A DNA stretch of 5,371 nt from Candidatus Cloacimonadota bacterium (GTDB taxonomy: Bacteria; Cloacimonadota; Cloacimonadia; Cloacimonadales; TCS61). Positions 1-3,820 of the stretch are shown piece after piece; within the stretch, counting starts at the first letter, position 1, and each line of letters starts with the position of its first letter. The position numbers and the translations under genes were made by a program. The notes under the pieces are model-generated. The model was not told where the DNA came from. It searched no databases and was given only the letters and a program-made list of their open reading frames with translations. The stretch is from contig DAOVQH010000187.1 in NCBI GenBank assembly GCA_030628755.1, forward strand, positions 1 through 5,371. The letters are read 5' to 3'.

Positions 1-1120
1 CCAGCAGTTCGCTAAAATGATCTCCCATCAGATCCACAACATTATCAACAAGTTTATAAAGGAAAGGTCCTTTCATATTTAGAAGTTTGCCATGTCGGGC
101 AGCTCTTCGCAGAATTCTTCGTAAAACATAACCTCGACCTTCATTGGAAGGCATTCCACCATCAGCCAAAGCAAAAGTTAAAGCTCTAATATGGTCGGAA
201 ATAACTCGATGAGAAGTTCCATCGTAATTTAACACTGAAAACACTGAAGACACCGAATTTATTTTTTGATTATTTTGTGTCTTTTGTGCATCTTCGTGGC
301 AATTGGTTTTGTATTGAACACCGGAAATATCAGATATTTTATTTATGATCGGCATAAAAAGATCTGTATGATAGTTTGAGTCTTTTTTCTGAAGAATTTG
401 TACAATTCTCTCAAATCCTGCTCCTGTATCTACATACTTCTTAGAAAGTTGTGTTAGTTCCCCGTCTTCTCCCCGATTATACTGAATGAACACCAAATTC
501 CAAAGTTCAAAGTATCTATGGCAATCTCCATTTAATTTGCATGTGTGATTCGGGTCATCCTTTAAATTGCAGAATTCCTTACCTCGATCAAAATGAATCT
601 CGGAGCAGGGACCACAAGGGCCTGTTGCAGCCATTTCCCAGAAATTATCCTTATCTCCGTGATATTCAATATGAGCAGGATCAATGTCAGTTTCATTTTC
701 CCAGAGTTCAAAAGCTTCTTTATCGGAATGATGAACTGTGGCATAAAGTTTATCTTTCGGTATTTTCCAGATTTCAGTCAGAAGTTCCCATGCCCAGGTT
801 ATTGCTTCCTTCTTATAATAATCACCGAAACTCCAGTTGCCCAGCATTTCAAAGAAAGTGTGATGATATCCATCTCTGCCAACTTCTTCCAGGTCGTTGT
901 GCTTACCACCTGCACGAATACATTTCTGGCTGTTTACAACTCGAAGATAAGCAGGTTTTGTTTGTTCCAAAAATATATTCTTGAACTGGTTCATTCCAGC
1001 ATTTGTGAAAAGAAGAGTCGGATCATCGATGGGAATTACCGGAGCAGATGTAACTGCTTTGTGTTGTTTCTTTACAAAAAATTCTATGAACTGTTTTCTG
1101 ATTTCTTTACTGCTTAACAT
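1..1120 (-). CDS. alaS: Alanyl-tRNA synthetase, N-terminal 373 residues (3' end outside window)
   Basis: Cytosolic class II enzyme that charges tRNA-Ala with alanine. The minus strand is open from an ATG at 1120 to the window edge, so only the C-terminal part (editing and oligomerisation domains) is missing. Diagnostic stretches: residues 37-49 LLFTNAGMNQFKN (motif 1 area), 66-79 QKCIRAGGKHNDLE, 84-96 GYHHTFFEMLGNW (motif 2), 166-175 TGPCGPCSEI, 204-213 FELWNLVFIQ, 232-236 TGAGF (motif 3 area), and 310-345 with SNEGRGYVLRRILRRAARHG. Cysteines at 184, 194 and 200 lie in a Cys/His-rich loop before ELWNLVF, seen in many bacterial AlaRS. The start is supported by GAGG at 1126-1129, five bases upstream. 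Oddity: about 25 residues (roughly 272-296) between ISGVQYK and the RVISDHIRAL block are not AlaRS-like and are encoded by repeat DNA. The gene is otherwise intact and presumably functional. Confidence 0.97.
   Translation of the reverse strand, partial: MLSSKEIRKQFIEFFVKKQHKAVTSAPVIPIDDPTLLFTNAGMNQFKNIFLEQTKPAYLRVVNSQKCIRAGGKHNDLEEVGRDGYHHTFFEMLGNWSFGDYYKKEAITWAWELLTEIWKIPKDKLYATVHHSDKEAFELWENETDIDPAHIEYHGDKDNFWEMAATGPCGPCSEIHFDRGKEFCNLKDDPNHTCKLNGDCHRYFELWNLVFIQYNRGEDGELTQLSKKYVDTGAGFERIVQILQKKDSNYHTDLFMPIINKISDISGVQYKTNCHEDAQKTQNNQKINSVSSVFSVLNYDGTSHRVISDHIRALTFALADGGMPSNEGRGYVLRRILRRAARHGKLLNMKGPFLYKLVDNVVDLMGDHFSELL
228..304. repeat. Intergenic-type repeat inserted in frame within alaS
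   Basis: On the coding strand this stretch starts with gccacgaagatgcacaaaag and ends with tcggtgtcttcagtg followed by tttcagtgtt. It is built of short near-tandem words (cacaaaag/acacaaaa and cggtgt/cagtgt/cagtgt). It encodes about 25 residues of low complexity (NCHEDAQKTQNNQ then KINSVSSVFS) where other AlaRS proteins have a short linker. A related sequence, in the opposite orientation relative to transcription, occurs at 3788-3813 (tcggtgtctttcggtgttct), outside any gene. The reading frame is kept. The repeat identity is seen directly; calling it an insertion is inferred from the family pattern. Confidence 0.7.
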
Positions 1121-1292
1121 TTTATCCTCTTATCTACCGCGAATGAACGCGAATTAACGCAAATATTTTCTTCCCGCGAAATACACCCCATAAAATAAAA
1201 GAGATTTAACGGGGCAGGCGAAAATACGCGAATGTAACTTTCAAATTTTTTACTAAAGCTGAAGCGATAATTATATCAATAAAAAAGAAATA
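1121..1292 (-). other. Leader/spacer between the PIN gene and alaS
   Basis: This 172-base spacer contains no ORF that looks like a gene. It holds a probable alaS promoter at its high-coordinate end, an array of gcgaa decamers (1139-1238) and an imperfect inverted repeat, CCCC-A-TAAA at 1186-1194 against TTTA-AC-GGGG at 1205-1214. The alaS ribosome site (GAGG, 1126-1129) lies at its low end. If the promoter is real, the alaS leader is about 140 bases. I looked for the conserved T-box bulge sequence on the minus strand and did not find it. Confidence 0.6.
1139..1238. repeat. Decamer repeat array gcgaaNNNac in the alaS leader
   Basis: On the + strand, units are gcgaatgaac (1139-1148), gcgaattaac (1149-1158), a degenerate gcaaatattt (1159-1168), gcgaaatac (1176-1184), gcgaaaatac (1218-1227) and gcgaatgtaac (1228-1238). 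The first three and the last two are contiguous at a 10-base step. The two inner copies flank the CCCC…GGGG inverted repeat. The 11-mer gcgaattaacg (1149-1159) recurs at 1928-1938. The pattern resembles dispersed intergenic repeats; whether it binds anything is unknown. Confidence 0.65.
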
Positions 1293-1298
1293 TTACAA
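1270..1298 (-). promoter_or_regulatory. Probable sigma-70-type promoter for alaS
   Basis: On the minus strand, TTGTAA (1298-1293) is followed by a 17-base spacer and a perfect TATAAT (1275-1270). The -35 box shares its TAA with the stop codon of the PIN gene, so the promoter starts exactly at the end of the TA module. It would let alaS be expressed independently of the TA genes. This is a consensus match by eye only, in AT-rich DNA. Confidence 0.45.
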
Positions 1299-1670
1299 GA
1301 ACTGAATCTCAACATCTTTTACTTTTTCAAAATCGTTATCCATTGTGACAACTTTTAATCCATAATGTTTAACTATGCAATATTGATAAATATCGTCAAA
1401 ATCAAATTTCAGGTTTTTCCTGTATTTTGAAAGTTCATTATAAAGATTTATTGGTAATGAGAGAAGTTTAATAATGGGAATAATGTCTTGTATAAATTCC
1501 TGAAAAATGTCTTCTTTGTCGTATCTGAATAAGATTATACCAATTGAATGTAAAGAGAAATCAGTAATATTGAGATTTCCTATATTATTACCCAGGAAAT
1601 TCTTACACTTATCCTTTTTATCGTGATTCAAAAGTATCTCTAAAAATATATTTGTATCTAATAAAAACAT
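1293..1670 (-). CDS. PIN-domain ribonuclease toxin (VapC-like)
   Basis: A 125-residue PIN-domain protein, probably a Mg2+-dependent endoribonuclease toxin neutralised by the DUF2281 protein encoded just upstream. It begins MFLLDTNIFLE, with the family's first acidic residue at D5. The C-terminal half has FDFDDIYQY (D90, D92, D93) and VTMDNDF (D111, D113), which match the later acidic positions. The second acidic position, usually Glu in a helix near residue 40, is not obvious: the segment reads TDFSLHSIGIIL, so D37 or H41 may stand in. Start choice: ATG at 1670 is preferred over an in-frame GTG at 1679, because GGAG lies 8 bases upstream of the ATG while the GTG has no spaced ribosome site. 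The preceding stop and this start share a base (TAATG), which indicates translational coupling. The family is confident; the RNA target is unknown. Confidence 0.85.
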   Translation of the reverse strand: MFLLDTNIFLEILLNHDKKDKCKNFLGNNIGNLNITDFSLHSIGIILFRYDKEDIFQEFIQDIIPIIKLLSLPINLYNELSKYRKNLKFDFDDIYQYCIVKHYGLKVVTMDNDFEKVKDVEIQFL

Positions 1671-1882
1671 TATCTCCACTCCAGAACTTTATGTTGTAAC
1701 TCCAGAGAAGTGAATTTCTCTTTTATTTCTGAAAGTCCTCCCGCCCATTTAAACCTGAATTTCTTGCTCTTGTTCTCTCTACTTTTGTATTTGTTTATTA
1801 GAAATTCTGTATAATCTAAAACTTCTCTCCTCAAATATTCAGGAAGTTTTTTTAAGTTCACATCTATTTCCATTTCATACAT
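1670..1882 (-). CDS. DUF2281-family antitoxin
   Basis: A 70-residue protein that matches the DUF2281 pattern: an N-terminal helix with LPEYLRREVLDYTEFLINKY (residues 13-32), a short charged linker, and a C-terminal block with FKWAGGLSEIKEKF (44-57) and ELQHKVLEWR (61-70), which I recognise as typical of this family next to PIN toxins. The likely role is to bind and neutralise the following PIN protein through the C-terminal tail; this is inferred from family and context. Its stop codon overlaps the toxin start (TAATG). A strong GGAGG at 1891-1895 sits 8 bases before the ATG at 1882. An internal ATG at codon 4 is a less likely start. The gene is intact. It follows directly after the broken HEPN gene, with only about 50 bases between them. 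Confidence 0.85.
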   Translation of the reverse strand: MYEMEIDVNLKKLPEYLRREVLDYTEFLINKYKSRENKSKKFRFKWAGGLSEIKEKFTSLELQHKVLEWR

Positions 1883-1927
1883 AAGTTTTTCCTCCTTTTT
1901 AAAATATTTAACAATTTTTTTTCAACT

Positions 1928-1938
1928 GCGAATTAACG
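1928..1938. repeat. Isolated copy of the gcgaattaacg repeat core
   Basis: The 11 bases gcgaattaacg are identical, in the same orientation, to 1149-1159 in the alaS leader. The copy includes the stop codon of the truncated HEPN ORF (tta at 1933-1935 on the + strand), so it sits exactly at the point where the HEPN reading frame ends. Confidence 0.55.
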
Positions 1939-2022
1939 ATAATATTCATTTTCTATGACCTGTAAATCATTGTTTACTTTGATAAGCCATTGTTTTACTA
2001 ATTCTAATGTAGCTTCTTCCAT
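1933..2022 (-). pseudogene. Truncated HEPN-domain gene (HepT-like), 29 codons left
   Basis: An ATG at 2022 opens a 29-codon frame, MEEATLELVKQWLIKVNNDL followed by QVIENEYYR, that resembles the first helix of HEPN-domain proteins (the LVKQWLxKAxxDL pattern). Full HEPN/HepT proteins have roughly 100-140 residues and carry the RNase motif RxxxxH in the missing C-terminal part, so this fragment cannot be an active toxin. It overlaps the upstream nucleotidyltransferase gene by 19 bases, the usual MNT-HEPN arrangement, and has AGGA 8 bases before its ATG. No further HEPN sequence appears in any frame before the next gene, so the remainder was deleted rather than frameshifted. The end coincides with a gcgaattaacg repeat. 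The HEPN assignment rests on a short stretch plus the neighbour. Confidence 0.62.
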
Positions 2023-2333
2023 ATAATTTTTCCTGATTCTGATGCTGGTTTGATTATTGTTCCTGAGATTGATTTATATTTTTGAATATAGCTTTTTGAA
2101 GCAATAATCAAATCAACATTATAATTGTAATCAAAAAATTTAAGAGCAAGAGAATTTCTGACTTTATTTTTTTCTGTTCTTGTAAGTTCTTCTCTCAAAA
2201 CAACTAAAAAATCTAAATCGCTATCTTTGTTGAAATCACCTGTTGCATACGAACCAAATAAAATAATCTCTTCAGGTGTAACTGTTTTTAAAATAATTTG
2301 CTTTATTTTTTCTATGTCATTTTTTGAATACAT
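2004..2333 (-). CDS. MNT-family nucleotidyltransferase (MntA-like antitoxin)
   Basis: A 109-residue minimal nucleotidyltransferase. The catalytic signature is G27-S28, ten residues, then D39-L40-D41 (FGSYATGDFNKDSDLDFLVV), with a third acidic residue at D74 in NVDLIIA. In MNT-HEPN modules such proteins act as antitoxins, in studied cases by AMPylating the HEPN toxin. Here the HEPN partner is reduced to a 29-codon stub, so the antitoxin seems orphaned. Start choice: ATG at 2333 has AAGGA (2341-2345) seven bases upstream, whereas the in-frame ATG at 2348 has no ribosome site. The gene ends with TAG, and two more stops (TAG, TAA) follow in frame within four codons. Catalytic residues are all present, so the enzyme may still be active on another target. 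Confidence 0.88.
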   Translation of the reverse strand: MYSKNDIEKIKQIILKTVTPEEIILFGSYATGDFNKDSDLDFLVVLREELTRTEKNKVRNSLALKFFDYNYNVDLIIASKSYIQKYKSISGTIIKPASESGKIIWKKLH

Positions 2334-2365
2334 TACTAATTCCTTCATATTTTATTACATAAATT

Positions 2366-2394
2366 AATTTATTAAATAATTGAATGTGTGTAAA
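2366..2394 (-). promoter_or_regulatory. Possible promoter for the nucleotidyltransferase gene
   Basis: On the minus strand, TTTACA (2394-2389), a 17-base spacer and TAAATT (2371-2366) form a moderate sigma-70-like match (5/6 and 4/6). The -10 box lies inside a perfect 14-base palindrome, ataaattaatttat (2359-2372), which could be an operator. The region is extremely AT-rich, so chance matches are likely. Confidence 0.3.
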
Positions 2395-2429
2395 GAAAAA
2401 AATCTTCATAATTAAAACAGACATTTTGA

Positions 2430-2705
2430 TTACACGAAATTAACTCTCAAATGCTTACCCAGAGCAGAAGCAATTTTCTCCAAAGTCGAGAATTTTATAT
2501 CTCCCGAATGATTCTCGATTCTGGAAATAGCACTTTTTTTTGTATGGATTATTATTGCTAATTCCTCTTGAGTCAATCCTGCTTCTTTTCTTGCCTGTTT
2601 GAGCATTACACCCAATTTGAAGGCTTCAAAACCTTCGTCGTAATTTCTTGCAAATTCAGGATCTCTCTTTTTTCTTTCTGCTATGTATTTTTGAAGATCG
2701 CTCAT
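2430..2705 (-). CDS. XRE-family HTH antitoxin (HigA-like), orphan
   Basis: A 91-residue DNA-binding protein. The N-terminal part contains KKRDPEFARNYDEGFEAFKL (residues 12-31), typical of HigA-type antitoxins paired with RelE/HigB toxins. The helix-turn-helix spans about 33-86: LKQARKEAGLTQEELAIII, a recognition helix KKSAISRIE (56-64), and TLEKIASALGKHLRV. It likely represses its own transcription unit. Start choice: ATG at 2705 has AGGA (2711-2714) five bases upstream; a TTG at 2720 would add five residues but has no ribosome site. In HigBA order the toxin gene comes first, but here the preceding gene is a DUF3368 protein ending 20 bases upstream, so no HigB/RelE is present. It may now serve as the regulator of the UPF0175-DUF3368 operon; that role is inferred from position only. 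Confidence 0.88.
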   Translation of the reverse strand: MSDLQKYIAERKKRDPEFARNYDEGFEAFKLGVMLKQARKEAGLTQEELAIIIHTKKSAISRIENHSGDIKFSTLEKIASALGKHLRVNFV

Positions 2706-2725
2706 TTGATTCCTAATCAATTTTA

Positions 2726-3214
2726 TTAGATTTCACCTGCAATTTGAAGAATTTGATCATACAATTTATCATCAATATAAAATCCGTTCTTCATCAATTT
2801 ATCTAATAATGGTTTTAAAAGAGAAATTATTCCTTTTTGTTTTGCTTTCAGGAGAATACCGAATGTTCCGGTTACAATTAATCCTAAATGTTCAGCATAT
2901 TTTCTGGCAAGTAAATCATCTATAATGCACAAATTAGCTTGAATTTCATCGTAAAGAATCATTACTTCCACTTCTCCGATATGAAGACTTGTTCTAAAAA
3001 ACTTTTTTGTTTGCTGATTACGAATTTCTTTTATTTTGATGAAATCATATTTCCTTATTTGTTCCTCACCAAGTTTAAGATCACCTTTAACCGAAATTTC
3101 ATTTAAGACACCATTTGGAATAAACACTTTTCCATATAATTCTTTCAGAATTTCCAATTTATCAATAGATGCAAGAGCAATTAACGGTGTCGAATTAACA
3201 ACTACTTTATGCAT
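2726..3214 (-). CDS. DUF3368 protein (PIN-like putative toxin)
   Basis: A 162-residue protein of the DUF3368 family, a PIN-like group normally encoded with UPF0175 proteins. Visible family marks: VVVNSTPLIALASIDKLEIL at 4-23, IPNGVLNEI (32-40), a GE pair at 80-81 in LHIGEVEVMIL, CIIDDLLARKYAEHLGL (96-112) with D99/D100, VTGTFGILLKAK (114-125), and a C-terminal LAGE-like ending (QIAGE). The first position, Asp in classic PIN nucleases, is Asn7 here, which I recall as common in DUF3368. Whether it is an active RNase is therefore uncertain. The ATG at 3214 overlaps the upstream stop by eight bases (ATGCATAA). No good ribosome site precedes it, so translation is probably coupled to the UPF0175 gene. 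It is full length for the family. Confidence 0.87.
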   Translation of the reverse strand: MHKVVVNSTPLIALASIDKLEILKELYGKVFIPNGVLNEISVKGDLKLGEEQIRKYDFIKIKEIRNQQTKKFFRTSLHIGEVEVMILYDEIQANLCIIDDLLARKYAEHLGLIVTGTFGILLKAKQKGIISLLKPLLDKLMKNGFYIDDKLYDQILQIAGEI

Positions 3215-3464
3215 TTTTTAGATCTTGGAGTAATTCGTCATTATTCTCATATCTGAAAATAGAAACTTTAAAAGTTGCGAGAAGTTTTATAAATTCCTCT
3301 TCTTTCATTCCGGCTAAAAGAGCTGCTTGTCCGATCGATAATCTTTTTTCTTTATAATAATTTACGGCTGCTATTGTCTTTATCTCTTTGATAAATCTAT
3401 CCTCTGATTCTCGTAAAGAGAAAAGTATTTCTTCCGGAAATTTCAGTTTAGCTATTTTTTCCAT
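3207..3464 (-). CDS. UPF0175-family protein (putative antitoxin)
   Basis: An 85-residue protein matching UPF0175 (PF03683). It starts with a short beta-type stretch, AKLKFPEEILFSL, followed by a helical core with AAVNYYKEKRLSIGQAALLA (32-51) and GMKEEEFIKLLATFKVSIFRY (52-72); the RLSxGxAAxLAGM block is the family hallmark and looks like a helix-turn-helix. In many genomes this gene precedes a DUF3368 gene, and the pair is regarded as a putative type II TA system with this member as antitoxin and DNA-binding regulator; that function is inferred. A GGAGG (3474-3478) lies nine bases before the ATG at 3464. The stop overlaps the DUF3368 start by eight bases. The gene is intact, and the preceding broken antitoxin frame ends only 20 bases upstream. 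Confidence 0.88.
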   Translation of the reverse strand: MEKIAKLKFPEEILFSLRESEDRFIKEIKTIAAVNYYKEKRLSIGQAALLAGMKEEEFIKLLATFKVSIFRYENNDELLQDLKNA

Positions 3465-3484
3465 ATCTTATTTCCTCCGATTTT

Positions 3485-3697
3485 TTATTCATACTTCTTT
3501 AATACTTCATCCAAATCTTTAACTTTTATGCGTTTTTGCTTATATTGTTCATATCGTTTCAATGCTTCCTGTTCCCATATTGATTCAATGTCGGGATCAG
3601 GTTTTTCTAAACTTGACATTAAACCTTCCTATAAATGCGCTCTTTCTACAGGTCGCAATTTTAAAGCTTCTTCTAAAAATGTTTTTTGGGATAACAT
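3485..3697 (-). pseudogene. PF09720/TIGR02574-type antitoxin gene broken by an in-frame amber codon
   Basis: The minus strand encodes MLSQKTFLEEALKLRPVERAHL, then TAG (codon 23, at 3631-3629), then 47 more in-frame codons beginning EGLMSSLEKPDPDIESIWEQ and ending VLKKYE before TAA. Read through the TAG, the 70 positions match the putative addiction-module component family (EALKLxPVERAxLxEGLLxSLxxPD, then IExxWxxEAxxR). Every other base keeps frame, so the break is one codon, consistent with a single substitution. An excellent AGGAGG (3705-3710) lies seven bases before the ATG. Just after the amber codon, GGAAGG precedes an in-frame ATG (codon 27, at 3619), so reinitiation could give a 44-residue C-terminal fragment. 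The usual partner, a RelE/ParE-type toxin directly downstream, is absent; the next gene is UPF0175. Confidence 0.8.
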
Positions 3698-3724
3698 TAT
3701 TTTACCTCCTGAATTAATGATTAC

Positions 3725-3746
3725 AAACTTTACTTATAAGTTTACT
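3725..3746. promoter_or_regulatory. Operator-like repeats upstream of the broken antitoxin gene
   Basis: On the + strand, aaactt (3725-3730) and aagttt (3738-3743) form an inverted repeat with a 7-base spacer. The same area also reads as a direct repeat, aactttact (3726-3734) and aagtttact (3738-3746), at a 12-base step. It lies about 30 bases upstream of the AGGAGG ribosome site of the antitoxin pseudogene and contains TATAAG on the minus strand (3738-3733). Antitoxins commonly autoregulate through such sites; no good -35 partner is visible, so the assignment is tentative. Confidence 0.35.
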
Positions 3747-3787
3747 CGTCAATTTTTTTTTCGTCTGGATTTGATATAAATACAAAA

Positions 3788-3820
3788 CTCGGTGTCTTTC
3801 GGTGTTCTCGGTGGTGAATT
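3788..3820. repeat. Intergenic repeat copy directly after the ABC transporter gene
   Basis: The + strand reads ctcggtgtctttcggtgttc then tcggtggtgaatt, three near-tandem cggtg words. It starts immediately beyond the ABC gene's stop codon (3821-3823). It aligns well with the repeat inside alaS read on its coding strand (tcggtgtcttcagtgttttc, complement of 256-237), so the two belong to one dispersed family. It is not a hairpin and does not look like an intrinsic terminator. Confidence 0.65.

Noticed and set aside
562..744. A 60-codon minus-strand frame inside alaS
   Set aside because: It is in a different frame from alaS on the same strand and has no recognisable pattern; the alaS frame explains this DNA.
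541..1117. Two long plus-strand frames (541-984 and 593-1117) opposite alaS
   Set aside because: They are antisense to a clearly recognisable AlaRS coding region, have no family resemblance and are rich in Cys, Phe and Ser as expected of shadow frames.
1186..1214. Miniature transposable element in the alaS leader
   Set aside because: The inverted repeat is only 29 bases with mismatched inner pairs; the flanking gcgaa words belong to the wider decamer array and are not a clear target duplication.
1121..1292. T-box riboswitch controlling alaS
   Set aside because: The leader has a suitable length, but the conserved T-box bulge sequence and a GC-rich terminator with a U run are absent on the minus strand.
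2395..2420. Intrinsic terminator after the XRE gene
   Set aside because: The T-run is preceded only by a weak A/T stem without GC pairs, so a functional terminator cannot be supported.
3036..3221. Plus-strand frame opposite the DUF3368 gene
   Set aside because: It is the complement of a well-supported gene and has no family signature.
3629..3631. Amber codon read as an amino acid (recoded TAG)
   Set aside because: The MNT gene ends in TAG with TAG and TAA following in frame, and nearby genes have no other internal TAG, so TAG seems to be an ordinary stop here.
3528..3779. Plus-strand frame of 83 codons
   Set aside because: It overlaps the antitoxin pseudogene on the other strand, whose ribosome site and family match explain the region better.
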